A stretch of DNA of 64,000 nt, from assembly GCF_003345295.1 (NCBI RefSeq), contig NZ_CP031055.1, positions 2,604,001 to 2,668,000 on the forward strand, written 5' to 3'. Position numbers and translations under genes: made by a program. The DNA is from Vibrio splendidus (GTDB lineage: Bacteria > Pseudomonadota > Gammaproteobacteria > Enterobacterales > Vibrionaceae). Every line of letters begins with the position of its first letter. Position 1 is the stretch's first letter. Positions 35,904 to 44,055 of this stretch are shown here, in pieces. Below the pieces are notes generated by a model. The model was not told where the DNA came from. It did not search any database and saw only the letters and a program-made list of their open reading frames with translations.

Positions 35904-36698
35904 ATGAAAAAAGTAACCATTAACGACCTGATCAAATGCAAAAGTGAAGGCCGTAAATTCGCGACGTCGACAGCTTATGATGCGAGCTTTGCTCAGTTAT
36001 TCGAAAGCCAAGAAATGCCAGTTCTACTTGTCGGTGACTCACTGGGTATGGTTCTACAAGGCCATAACGACACATTACCAGTAACCGTTGAAGACATTGC
36101 TTACCATACTCGCTCAGTGCGTGCAGGGAGCCCAAACTGTCTTCTTATGGCTGACATGCCTTTCATGAGCTACGCAACGCCAGAGCAAGCCTGTGAGAGC
36201 GCAGCAACATTGATGCGTGCTGGTGCGAACATGGTAAAAATCGAAGGCGGAAGCTGGTTGGTTGATACTGTGAAGATGCTAACAGAGCGTGCAGTACCAG
36301 TATGTGCACACTTAGGCTTAACGCCTCAGTCTGTGAACATTTTTGGTGGTTACAAAGTACAAGGTCGTGACGACGAGCAAGCCGACAAAATGGTTGCTGA
36401 CGCTCTAGCACTACAAAACGCAGGTGCTCAAATCGTTCTCCTTGAATGTGTACCCGCTTCATTGGCAAAACGAATTACAGAAGCTTGTGACGTACCCGTT
36501 ATCGGTATCGGCGCAGGTAATGTTACCGATGGTCAGATCCTGGTTATGCATGACATGTTCGGTATTTCTGCGAACTACATGCCGAAATTCTCTAAGAATT
36601 TCCTAGCTGAAACAGGTGATATGCGTAAAGCCGTCGCTCTATACAAAGAAGAAGTAGAGAGCGCACGTTTCCCTGATGATGCTCATACAATCGCTTAG
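35904..36698 (+). CDS. panB: 3-methyl-2-oxobutanoate hydroxymethyltransferase
   Basis: A 264-residue PanB, the standard length. Motifs include VGDSLGMVLQGHNDTLPVT, with the Mg-binding Asp, and later VKIEGG and AHLGLTPQS. It makes ketopantoate, the first step of pantothenate synthesis. A clear AAGGAAAACC precedes the start. It is followed 8 bases later by panC, which is frameshifted in this window, so the next step of the pathway may be affected. Confidence 0.96.
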   Translation: MKKVTINDLIKCKSEGRKFATSTAYDASFAQLFESQEMPVLLVGDSLGMVLQGHNDTLPVTVEDIAYHTRSVRAGSPNCLLMADMPFMSYATPEQACESAATLMRAGANMVKIEGGSWLVDTVKMLTERAVPVCAHLGLTPQSVNIFGGYKVQGRDDEQADKMVADALALQNAGAQIVLLECVPASLAKRITEACDVPVIGIGAGNVTDGQILVMHDMFGISANYMPKFSKNFLAETGDMRKAVALYKEEVESARFPDDAHTIA

Positions 36699-36706
36699 GA
36701 GTAACT

Positions 36707-37598
36707 ATGCAAACTTTTGCTGAAATAGCGGCTCTTCGTGAGCAGATTAAACAGTTTAAGCGTGATGGACGTACGGTTGCTTTTGTCCCGACAATGGGAA
36801 ACCTGCATGAAGGTCACCTGACTCTGGTCAAGAAAGCTCGTGAACTGGCGGACATTGTTGTGGTAAGCATCTTTGTTAACCCGATGCAGTTTGATCGTAC
36901 CGATGACTTGAACAACTACCCTCGTACGTTAGAAGCTGATTTAAGTAAGTTAACAGCCGAAGGTGTTGAGCTCGTGTTTACACCGACACCAGAAGTCATG
37001 TACCCAGATGGATTAGATAAACAGACGTTTGTTGAAGTTCCAGGCATATCTCACATGCTTGAAGGCGCGTCTCGTCCAGGTCACTTCCGCGGCGTATCAA
37101 CGATTGTCACTAAATTGTTTAATATCGTTCAGCCAAACTTTGCATGCTTCGGTGAGAAAGACTTTCAGCAACTTGCTGTTATTCGCCAGATGACAACAGA
37201 TTTAGCGTTAGACATTGAAGTTGTCGGCGTAGCGACCGTTCGTGAAATGGATGGCTTGGCAATGAGCTCTCGCAATAGCAACCTAACGATTGACGAGCGT
37301 CAACGAGCTCCTGTTTCTAGCGCGTACTATGCGTTGGGTCAGCAGCGCAATTCGTGGCGGTCGTGATGACTACGCATCTGTTATTGAAGATGCGACAGAC
37401 CAGCTACGCGCAGCTGACTTACAACCAGATGAGATCTTTATCTGTGATGCGAAAACGCTGCAAGCGATCACATCAGAAACGACTCAAGCTGTGATTCTGA
37501 TGTCAGCTTTCCTAGGTAAGACGCGTCTTATCGATAACCAAGTTCTAGATTTGGTTACGGAAACAAAAGAAGAATTAAAAGAAGAAACGGCTGAATAG
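36707..37598 (+). pseudogene. panC: Pantothenate synthetase with a one-base frameshift
   Basis: Two overlapping frames together match one PanC protein. The first (36707 on) holds the HIGH-like FVPTMGNLHEGHLTL, the KMSKS-like region and SSRNSNLTIDERQRAPV, then leaves the family and stops at 37366. The family sequence resumes one frame over as LARTMRW...RGGRDDYASVIED and runs to 37598. Removing one T from the TTT at 37314-37316 restores a single frame of 296 residues, the normal length. The lost part is the C-terminal domain that closes over the active site. Either this is a real mutation, leading to pantothenate auxotrophy or rescue by frameshifting, or a sequencing error in a short T-run. The rest of the gene shows no decay. 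Confidence 0.9.
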
Positions 37599-37647
37599 TC
37601 GGCTTCTGCTTTTAACGCAAAACAAGAACACCAAACGAAAAACATAA

Positions 37648-37676
37648 AAAAAGGTCGATGTTATATCGACCTTTTT
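37648..37676. terminator. Bidirectional terminator between panC and yadH
   Basis: A nine-base stem (AAGGTCGAT with ATCGACCTT, loop GTTAT) has an A-run on the left and a T-run on the right. It can serve panC (+) and yadH (-), which converge here. Confidence 0.87.
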
Positions 37677-37705
37677 CTTTACCTGTTACTTAGATTAACC
37701 AAAGG

Positions 37706-38476
37706 TTAGCTGCGTAAGCCAATCCCCTTAGTCACTAGGTAGTGTGCAACGCCATACAGCGCTACGATAAACACACCCAATACACCAAACGACGTTACAA
37801 TACCCACATCAGACACTCCCAAGAAGCCATATCTGAACGCATTAACCATGTACACAATTGGGTTCAGTTTCGACACACCTTGCCAAAATTCAGGTAATAA
37901 ACTAATCGAGTAAAACACACCACCAAGGTACGTCAGCGGCGTTAAGATAAAGGTCGGGATAATAGAGATATCGTCAAACGTGCGTGCAAATACAGCGTTG
38001 ATTAAGCCACCCAGAGCGAACACAACCGACGTTAGAAATACTGTCGCAATAATCACGCCCCAATGGTCAACTTGCAGGTCGACAAAGAAAAGCGATACGA
38101 ATGTGACTATGGTACCCACTAACAAGCCACGCACCACACCGCCCATTACGAAACCAGCAATAATCACGTAGTTAGGAACTGGCGCGACAAGCAACTCTTC
38201 AATGTTCTTCTGGAATTTGGCACTAAAAAACGACGAAGCAACGTTGGAGTATGAGTTAGTGATCACCGACATCATGATCAGGCCGGGAACAATGTATTCC
38301 ATGTAGCTAAAGCCGTTCATTTCACCAATACGCGCACCAATAAGGTTGCCAAATATGATGAAATACAGCGTCATGGTAATCGCTGGCGGGACAAGCGTTT
38401 GCACCCAGATACGAGTAAAGCGATTGATCTCTTTGGTCAACAAGCTACAGAAAGCGGTCCAATATAGGCTGTACAT
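37706..38476 (-). CDS. yadH: ABC-2 type transporter permease YadH
   Basis: A 256-residue integral membrane permease, the same length as E. coli YadH and very similar over its whole length (FTRIWVQTLVPPAITMTLYF, VPGLIMMSVITNSYSNVASS). About six membrane helices are expected. It forms an exporter with the ATPase encoded just upstream; the substrate is unknown. I start it at ATG 38476, with GAGGGG upstream, rather than the in-frame ATG at 38500, which would add eight residues inside yadG. Confidence 0.92.
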   Translation of the reverse strand: MYSLYWTAFCSLLTKEINRFTRIWVQTLVPPAITMTLYFIIFGNLIGARIGEMNGFSYMEYIVPGLIMMSVITNSYSNVASSFFSAKFQKNIEELLVAPVPNYVIIAGFVMGGVVRGLLVGTIVTFVSLFFVDLQVDHWGVIIATVFLTSVVFALGGLINAVFARTFDDISIIPTFILTPLTYLGGVFYSISLLPEFWQGVSKLNPIVYMVNAFRYGFLGVSDVGIVTSFGVLGVFIVALYGVAHYLVTKGIGLRS

Positions 38477-38477
38477 A

Positions 38478-39395
38478 TTATTTACTCCCCTCACGGACAA
38501 TACTCACAAATAGCTCTTCTAAACGGTTTGCTTTGTTACGCATAGAAAGGACTTTCACCTGCTGTTCACTCAATTGAGCAAAGATGGTATTCAAACCTAG
38601 GTTCTTGTCGATTTCGATTTCTAGCGAACCATTAACCATCACTTGGCTATTCACACCTTCAAGTTTAGGTTCAGTCACGCCCTCTTCAAGATCAAGAATA
38701 AAGGTCTCTGCACTCAACTTACCCAGCAGCGACTTCATTGTTGTATTCTCGATCAGCTCACCACGGTTGATAATACCAATGTTACGACACAGCATTTCCG
38801 CTTCTTCTAGGTAGTGTGTAGTCAAGATAATGGTAATACCCTGCTTCTCATTGATCTCTTTCAGGAACCCCCACATTGAACGGCGCAATTCAATATCAAC
38901 GCCCGCCGTTGGCTCATCAAGAATCAACAAATGAGGCTCATGCATCAGTGCACGTGCGATCATCAAACGACGCTTCATACCACCAGACAAGTTACGTGCA
39001 CGTTCGCTACGCTTTTCCCACAAATCGAGCTGAGATAAGTATTTTTTCGCTCGCTCTTTCGCCAGTGCTTTTGGCACACCGTAATAACCCGCTTGTTGCA
39101 GCACGATCTGCTCAACGGTTTCGAACGGGTTAAAGTTAAACTCTTGCGGCACTAGACCTAAGTTCTGTTTCGCCAACTCCAGATCGGTATCAATGTCGTA
39201 GCCGAACACTTTAACCTTGCCTGAAGTTTTGTTAACCAGTGAAGAGATAACACCAATGGTGGTTGATTTACCTGCGCCATTTGGACCAAGCAGAGCGTAA
39301 AAATCGCCTTTTTCTACTTGTAAACTAACGCCTTTAAGAGCCTCAAAGCCCCCTGCATAAGTTTTTCTTAATTGCTCAATTTCTAATGCATACAT
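38478..39395 (-). CDS. yadG: ABC transporter ATP-binding protein YadG
   Basis: A 305-residue ATPase. Walker A is GPNGAGKST, the signature is LSGGMKRRLMIAR and Walker B is LLILDEPTAGVD. The C-terminal part (about 220-305) is the usual extension of drug/polysaccharide-exporter ATPases. It partners YadH, whose start is one base from this gene's end. The transported compound is not known. The upstream 320-base gap holds the promoter and the terminator of the SulP gene. Confidence 0.92.
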   Translation of the reverse strand: MYALEIEQLRKTYAGGFEALKGVSLQVEKGDFYALLGPNGAGKSTTIGVISSLVNKTSGKVKVFGYDIDTDLELAKQNLGLVPQEFNFNPFETVEQIVLQQAGYYGVPKALAKERAKKYLSQLDLWEKRSERARNLSGGMKRRLMIARALMHEPHLLILDEPTAGVDIELRRSMWGFLKEINEKQGITIILTTHYLEEAEMLCRNIGIINRGELIENTTMKSLLGKLSAETFILDLEEGVTEPKLEGVNSQVMVNGSLEIEIDKNLGLNTIFAQLSEQQVKVLSMRNKANRLEELFVSIVREGSK

Positions 39396-39715
39396 AGAGA
39401 TAGACTGCCATTTGCTATAGATAAGATGTTGATGACCGAGCTTGAGGAAGAGAGTAATGCTTAAAACGAGCTAGCAGAAAACTAACCCAAACTTGTTTAC
39501 TCGGCCATTTTGCAAACAAGTCTATCGTTGATTAACGATTAATACAAATACCGAGTGAGGGTTTCTTTCGAAAGCGAACAAGAATATTAGCTACGTAAAG
39601 ACCAGTTCAGAGTTCAGTAAACATAAAAATGCCGTTAAGTTAATAACTTAACGGCATTAATACCAATACTAGATTTGGCGTCTATAACTAATTCATGTCA
39701 GATTATTGCTGAAAA
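39396..39715. other. 320-base intergenic region between the SulP gene and yadG
   Basis: The right part holds the SulP terminator (39628-39658). The left part, AT-rich with no open frame of note, must hold the yadG promoter on the - strand. No convincing -35/-10 pair or operator stands out. Confidence 0.5.
39628..39658 (-). terminator. Terminator of the SulP gene
   Basis: A perfect 15-base inverted repeat with a one-base centre (arm AATGCCGTTAAGTTA). On the - strand the 3' arm continues into TTTTTATG, a T-run. It lies 57 bases beyond the SulP stop. Confidence 0.83.
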
Positions 39716-41389
39716 TTAAACTGACTCAAATTGATGTTCATCTCTATCAACATAGCTTGTTGCAGCTGTCAGAGCTTCATACCTGAATCGGTAAGTGTTA
39801 GATTCCGGCACAAGATCAAGCACGTGGAATTTCTCTAGCTGCTGACGAGTATTCTCATTCGGACACAGCAAGTACACTTCACACTGCGCATCCAACGCAT
39901 CTTTAATCGCATTTTCTAGTGCAAGCCCAACCGTCACATCAATCATCGGCACATCTGTTAGATCTAGAATCATCGCTTCGTAATCAGAGATACTAGAGTG
40001 CTGGCGTGAAATCGCCTTTGAAACACTGAAGATCATCGGTCCAGAAAGGTAAAAGAACAGCACTTTACCATTAGCACTATCCAGTAGCTGACGTTCGCTA
40101 TCGGTCAATGGGATATCATCTTCATCATCACCATCACTGATCGCCTTAACTTGTCTGGCTTGCTCTCGGCTCAATCTTTCAATAATCAGGATGTTCGATA
40201 TAAAGACACCAAGACCAACAGCAATAATCAAGTCCACGAATACAGTCAACAGCATCACGCCGTACATTACACCCATGCCGGCATAACTCACCTTGTGTGC
40301 TCGCTGGATAAAGCTCCAGTCAAGAATATTGAAACCAACATACATCGCAATGCCAGCCAATACCGCCATAGGGATCGGTTCGGTTAAGCCACCAGCAACC
40401 AATACCACCAATGCCAAAACTAAGGCTCGAATAACACCAGAAAGTGGAGAACGAGCACCCACCTGAATATTGGTTACGGTACCCATGGTTGCGCCCGCAC
40501 CAGGTAGCGCACCAAACAGACCAGAGATCATATTCGCGATGCCTTGGCCACGAAGTTCTTTATCTGAATCATGTTCTTTACGAGTCAGTGAATCTCCGAT
40601 AACCGCAGTCAGAAGCGTATCAATGCAACCCAACGTACCCAGCACCAAGGCGTCGATAACCATGGTCGTAAATTGTTCAGAACTGATTGTCGGAATAACG
40701 AGAGAGGGCAAACCCGCGGGGATCTCACCGATACGGCGGATAGAGTCGGTATCAAAAATAATGACGGATAAAAGGGTGACAGCAACCAAAGCAACCAGTT
40801 GAGCGGGCACATACTTACGATATTTAGCCGGAAAACCAAACAAAATACCGAGTGTTAATGCCCCTAAAAACAGTTCGCTTATTTTCAGATGGGCTAACGT
40901 ATCAGGCAATGCGGAAAGCGTGCCCATCACCCCGCCAGATGGAGCCGCATGTCCTAACAATGGTGATAGCTGCAAGATAATCAGAATAACGCCGATACCC
41001 GACATAAACCCAGAAATCACGCTATATGGCATCAAAGTAACGTATTTTCCGAGCTTTAAGGTGCCAAGTAATATCTGAAAAGCACCCGCCATCATGACCA
41101 CGGTAAAGGTCATTGCCATTCCGGTTTCAGGGTACTTAGCCACCATGCTCGTCATCACAGCCGTCATGATCACCGTCATTGGTCCGGTAGGTTCTGATAT
41201 CAGACTGCTCGAACCGCCAAACAACGCCGCAAATAGACCGACCATGATAGCGCCCCAAAGGCCAGCTTCCGCGCCCGCACCAGACGCAACACCAAATGCC
41301 AACGCTAAAGGCAATGAGATGATGGCTGTGGTGACACCGCCAAACATGTCTCCTTTGAGACTGATATCCGCAAAACGACTTCCAAACAA
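39716..41389 (-). CDS. SulP-family anion transporter with STAS domain
   Basis: A SulP/SLC26 permease of 557 residues if started at TTG 41389. There are about 12-14 membrane segments to residue 430, with the family motif SLPLALAFGVASGAGAEAGL at the N-terminus, and then a STAS domain (about 450-550) including YEAMILDLTDVPMIDVTV. A sequence AGGAAGG stands 6 bases before TTG 41389; a longer form begins with TTG 41419. SulP members carry sulfate, bicarbonate (BicA) or dicarboxylates. The next gene, divergently transcribed, is a beta-carbonic anhydrase, which favours bicarbonate by inference. The substrate cannot be read directly. Confidence 0.85.
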   Translation of the reverse strand: MFGSRFADISLKGDMFGGVTTAIISLPLALAFGVASGAGAEAGLWGAIMVGLFAALFGGSSSLISEPTGPMTVIMTAVMTSMVAKYPETGMAMTFTVVMMAGAFQILLGTLKLGKYVTLMPYSVISGFMSGIGVILIILQLSPLLGHAAPSGGVMGTLSALPDTLAHLKISELFLGALTLGILFGFPAKYRKYVPAQLVALVAVTLLSVIIFDTDSIRRIGEIPAGLPSLVIPTISSEQFTTMVIDALVLGTLGCIDTLLTAVIGDSLTRKEHDSDKELRGQGIANMISGLFGALPGAGATMGTVTNIQVGARSPLSGVIRALVLALVVLVAGGLTEPIPMAVLAGIAMYVGFNILDWSFIQRAHKVSYAGMGVMYGVMLLTVFVDLIIAVGLGVFISNILIIERLSREQARQVKAISDGDDEDDIPLTDSERQLLDSANGKVLFFYLSGPMIFSVSKAISRQHSSISDYEAMILDLTDVPMIDVTVGLALENAIKDALDAQCEVYLLCPNENTRQQLEKFHVLDLVPESNTYRFRYEALTAATSYVDRDEHQFESV

Positions 41390-41582
41390 AACACACCTTC
41401 CTGATGATGAAAATGACAAACCTTATCACTTTAACAAATGAGTTAATCAGACAGAAAGTGTTAATTCAATCACATTATTCATGACTTATAACCAGATGGT
41501 AGTTTCTGTGCTAAGTTAATGATCTTAACGACTAGAACACGTCAGATGAGTACGTGTTGACGCAGTTTTTACGGGATTGAAT

Positions 41583-41606
41583 TTGTAACATTGTGTATAG
41601 TTACAA
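41583..41606. promoter_or_regulatory. Operator-like dyad upstream of the carbonic anhydrase gene
   Basis: TTGTAAC and GTTACAA form a 7-10-7 inverted repeat. TATAGT, a plausible -10 box, lies within it, about 35 bases before the start codon. A protein bound here would block initiation. No regulator is identified. Confidence 0.5.
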
Positions 41607-41634
41607 TTCTTAATGAAGGGATGTAAGACGCAAA

Positions 41635-42294
41635 ATGCCAGAGATTAAACAGCTTTTTGAAAACAACTCTAAATGGTCTGAAGAAATTCGCTCTCAAAGA
41701 CCTGAGTATTTTACAACGCTTGAAGAAGGGCAAAGCCCTGGCTTTCTATGGATTGGCTGCTCTGATAGCCGAGTACCGGCCGAGCGTCTCACTGGTTTGT
41801 ATTCTGGCGAACTGTTTGTTCATCGAAATGTAGCAAACCAAGTGGTTCATACCGATCTCAACTGCTTATCCGTTGTGCAATACGCCGTTGACGTGCTCAA
41901 AGTTAAACACATTATTGTATGCGGTCACTATGGCTGTGGTGGTGTTAATGCAGCGATTGATAACCCTAAACTTGGCCTTATCAACAACTGGCTACTCCAC
42001 ATTCGCGATAACTACCTTAAGTACCGTAAGCAAATTGAATCTCTACCCCGTGAACAATGGGGTGACAAGTTGTGCGAAATTAACGTTGCTGAGCAAGTCT
42101 ATAACCTTGGTAACTCAACCATCATGCAAACCGCATGGGAACGTGGACAAGATATTGAAATCCACGGTGTAGTTTATGGTATTGGTAACGGCAAGCTACA
42201 AGATCTTGGCGTTCGTTGTTCAAGTAATGACACGTTAGAAAATAGTCACTTAGAAGCGCTTGAAAAAATCCTATCGTCTCCCACTCTTGGTTAA
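41635..42294 (+). CDS. can: Beta-carbonic anhydrase
   Basis: A 219-residue beta-class carbonic anhydrase. Zinc ligands Cys42, Asp44, His98 and Cys101 lie in GCSDSR and CGHYGCGG. It interconverts CO2 and bicarbonate in the cytoplasm, supplying bicarbonate to carboxylases at ambient CO2. It is divergent from the SulP gene across 245 bases (counting from the SulP TTG) that carry a palindromic dyad. A bidirectional terminator separates it from hpt. The name can follows E. coli; cynT-type annotation is an alternative. Confidence 0.94.
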   Translation: MPEIKQLFENNSKWSEEIRSQRPEYFTTLEEGQSPGFLWIGCSDSRVPAERLTGLYSGELFVHRNVANQVVHTDLNCLSVVQYAVDVLKVKHIIVCGHYGCGGVNAAIDNPKLGLINNWLLHIRDNYLKYRKQIESLPREQWGDKLCEINVAEQVYNLGNSTIMQTAWERGQDIEIHGVVYGIGNGKLQDLGVRCSSNDTLENSHLEALEKILSSPTLG

Positions 42295-42338
42295 CCTTTA
42301 ACGTCTAACCCGTTGATATAAGAAAAAATAGATATAAG

Positions 42339-42366
42339 AAAGGCTCGCATTGTGCGAGCCTTTTTT
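42339..42366. terminator. Bidirectional terminator between the carbonic anhydrase gene and hpt
   Basis: An 11-base perfect stem (AAAGGCTCGCA with TGCGAGCCTTT, loop TTG) has T-runs on the + strand and A-rich sequence on the left. It serves the two convergent genes. Confidence 0.9.
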
Positions 42367-42388
42367 GTTTTTCTTCACAGAGCAGTGA

Positions 42389-42919
42389 TTACTCTTGAGG
42401 TACTACTTTACCGATGTACGGTAGGTGACGATATTTTTGTGCGTAGTCGATACCAACACCAACAACGAACTCATCAGGAATCTCAAAACCAATCCACTTT
42501 GTATCGACAATCACTTCGCGGCGAGAAGGCTTGTCTAATAACGTACAGATTTCGATAGATTTAGGGCCACGTAGGCTCAAAATCTCTTTCACTTTAGTCA
42601 GTGTGTTACCTGTATCGATAATGTCTTCTACAAGCAGAACATCTTTACCTTGGATATCATCATCAAGGTCTTTCAAAATACGAACGTCACGTGAGCTTTC
42701 CATGCCGTTGCCGTAGCTAGACGCGGTCATGAAATCAACTTGGTGAGTTAAATCGATAGCACGAGCAAGATCCGCCATAAAGACAAAAGATCCACGTAAT
42801 AAGCCAACTAAAACGAGATCTTCACTGCCTTTGTAGTGCTCCGTGATCTGCTTGCCTAATACGTTCACTCGATCCTGAACTTCTTGCTCAGAGATCATGA
42901 CTTCAACTGTATGCTTCAT
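42389..42919 (-). CDS. hpt: Hypoxanthine phosphoribosyltransferase
   Basis: A 176-residue purine phosphoribosyltransferase. The PRPP-binding motif is VLLVEDIIDTGNTL, and FMADLARAI and the C-terminal loop FVVGVGIDYAQKYRHLP are present. It salvages hypoxanthine (and guanine weakly) to IMP or GMP. The start MKHTVEVMISEQEVQ has GAGAG upstream. It is divergent from the quorum-sensing regulator across 337 bases, an arrangement shared with other Vibrio. Confidence 0.94.
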   Translation of the reverse strand: MKHTVEVMISEQEVQDRVNVLGKQITEHYKGSEDLVLVGLLRGSFVFMADLARAIDLTHQVDFMTASSYGNGMESSRDVRILKDLDDDIQGKDVLLVEDIIDTGNTLTKVKEILSLRGPKSIEICTLLDKPSRREVIVDTKWIGFEIPDEFVVGVGIDYAQKYRHLPYIGKVVPQE

Positions 42920-43256
42920 ACTGCTCTCATTTTATTTGGTGATTGCGACGAATGTTGACAATTTCGTCAGTTGTGTCGCTCAATTTTGTGAGTAAGTCTA
43001 GCACTGCTCAAATACCCACACCACCTTATGGTTCTAATTTACTGTGAGATTCTCAATTAAATGTGCGCTGATGCTCTATCCAATACTCGCTTCCTTTCAC
43101 ATCAATCCTGATCACGCTTTATGGATCTAGTTTGATGTAACTGCCTATAAAACAAGCTCAAAGGATTGACCATTCGCATATGCACCATTACACTCATCTT
43201 GGCTTAAATAATAATAAAATCATTAATATAAAAATTTCGTTGGCAAGGAAAATAAA
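42920..43256. other. 337-base divergent intergenic region between hpt and the LuxR/HapR-type gene
   Basis: The right 90 bases hold a good sigma-70-type promoter for the + gene and its leader (see entries). The left part must contain the hpt promoter on the - strand; I see no certain -35/-10 there. No open frame or RNA gene is evident. Confidence 0.5.
43166..43194 (+). promoter_or_regulatory. Sigma-70-type promoter of the LuxR/HapR-type gene
   Basis: TTGACC at 43166-43171 and TACACT at 43189-43194 are 17 bases apart. Transcription should start near 43201, giving a leader of about 55 bases, which includes AAGGA before the ATG. Confidence 0.6.
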
Positions 43257-43862
43257 ATGGACTCAATATCTAAGAGACCTAGAACTAGGCTTTCACCTTT
43301 AAAAAGAAAACTTCAATTGATGGAAATCGCTCTTGAAGTATTCTCTCGCCGCGGTATTGGTCGTGGTGGACACGCTGATATTGCAGACATCGCTCAGGTG
43401 TCTGTAGCAACGGTATTTAATTACTTCCCTACCCGTGAAGATCTGGTTGATGAAGTGCTTAATCATGTTGTACGCCAATTCTCTAACTTCCTTTCAGACA
43501 ATATCGATCTGGATATTCACGCAAAACAAAACCTACATAATATTGCGACTGAAATGGTGACGTTAGTGGCTCACGATAGCCATTGGTTGAACGTATGGTT
43601 TGAATGGAGCGCTTCGACTCGTGATGAAGTATGGCCTCTATTCGTAACCACCAACCGCACTAACCAAATGTTAGTACAAAACATGTTTAGTAAAGCGATC
43701 GAACGCGGCGAAGTTTGCGACGATCACGACCCTAAACATCTAGCGAACCTATTCCACGGCATTTGCTACTCACTGTTCATTCAAGCGAAACGTGTAGAAA
43801 CGCCAGAAGAGCTTTCAAGCTTAACGGATAGTTACTTGAACATGCTGTGCATTTATAAGTAG
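43257..43862 (+). CDS. litR: Quorum-sensing master regulator, LuxR/HapR/LitR type (TetR family)
   Basis: A 201-residue TetR-family regulator with the N-terminal DNA-binding domain (LSPLKRKLQLMEIALEVFSRRG...ATVFNYFPTRE) characteristic of Vibrio LuxR/HapR/SmcR/OpaR proteins. The ligand-like C-terminal domain includes WLNVWFEWSASTRDEVWPLF. It is produced at high cell density and controls hundreds of genes, such as those for luminescence, proteases, biofilm and competence. In Vibrio its mRNA is repressed by Qrr small RNAs that pair with the leader; that is family knowledge. The symbol litR/hapR/luxR depends on the species. A terminator follows. Confidence 0.94.
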   Translation: MDSISKRPRTRLSPLKRKLQLMEIALEVFSRRGIGRGGHADIADIAQVSVATVFNYFPTREDLVDEVLNHVVRQFSNFLSDNIDLDIHAKQNLHNIATEMVTLVAHDSHWLNVWFEWSASTRDEVWPLFVTTNRTNQMLVQNMFSKAIERGEVCDDHDPKHLANLFHGICYSLFIQAKRVETPEELSSLTDSYLNMLCIYK

Positions 43863-43880
43863 ATTCGAGATAAATGATTT

Positions 43881-43911
43881 AAGGGTTGGCCTAATCGGTC
43901 AACCCTTTTTT
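43881..43911 (+). terminator. Terminator of the LuxR/HapR-type gene
   Basis: AAGGGTTGGCC pairs with GGTCAACCCTT around TAATC, followed by five or more T, 19 bases after the stop. Confidence 0.88.
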
Positions 43912-43919
43912 TGTAGAAT

Positions 43920-43976
43920 GGAATGGCTCTTCGCATCCCGAAGCGCAGCGTACTCGCATCTCGGAGTGAAACGTTC
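43920..43976. repeat. Imperfect tandem repeat, likely dispersed Vibrio intergenic element
   Basis: Two adjacent 23-base units, each starting TCGCATC, agree at about 17 positions. They are flanked by GGAATGG on the left and CCTATTCC on the right. The repeat lies between two terminators and codes for nothing. Similar elements are, as I recall, scattered in some Vibrio genomes; copy number needs a search. Confidence 0.45.
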
Positions 43977-44000
43977 CTATTCCTTACTTCAGATATAAAA

Positions 44001-44026
44001 AAACCGCTGACGAATCAGCGGCTTTT
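44001..44026 (-). terminator. Terminator of the pdh operon after lpd
   Basis: CCGCTGA pairs with TCAGCGG around CGAA. On the - strand it is followed by GGTTTTTTTA. It is 30 bases beyond the lpd stop codon. Confidence 0.87.
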
Positions 44027-44055
44027 AAAAACATTAGCGAGTCGTTAAGAAAGAA

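Noticed and set aside
37290..37598. A separate small gene after panC
   Set aside because: Its sequence is the C-terminal part of PanC in another frame, explained by the single-base insertion.
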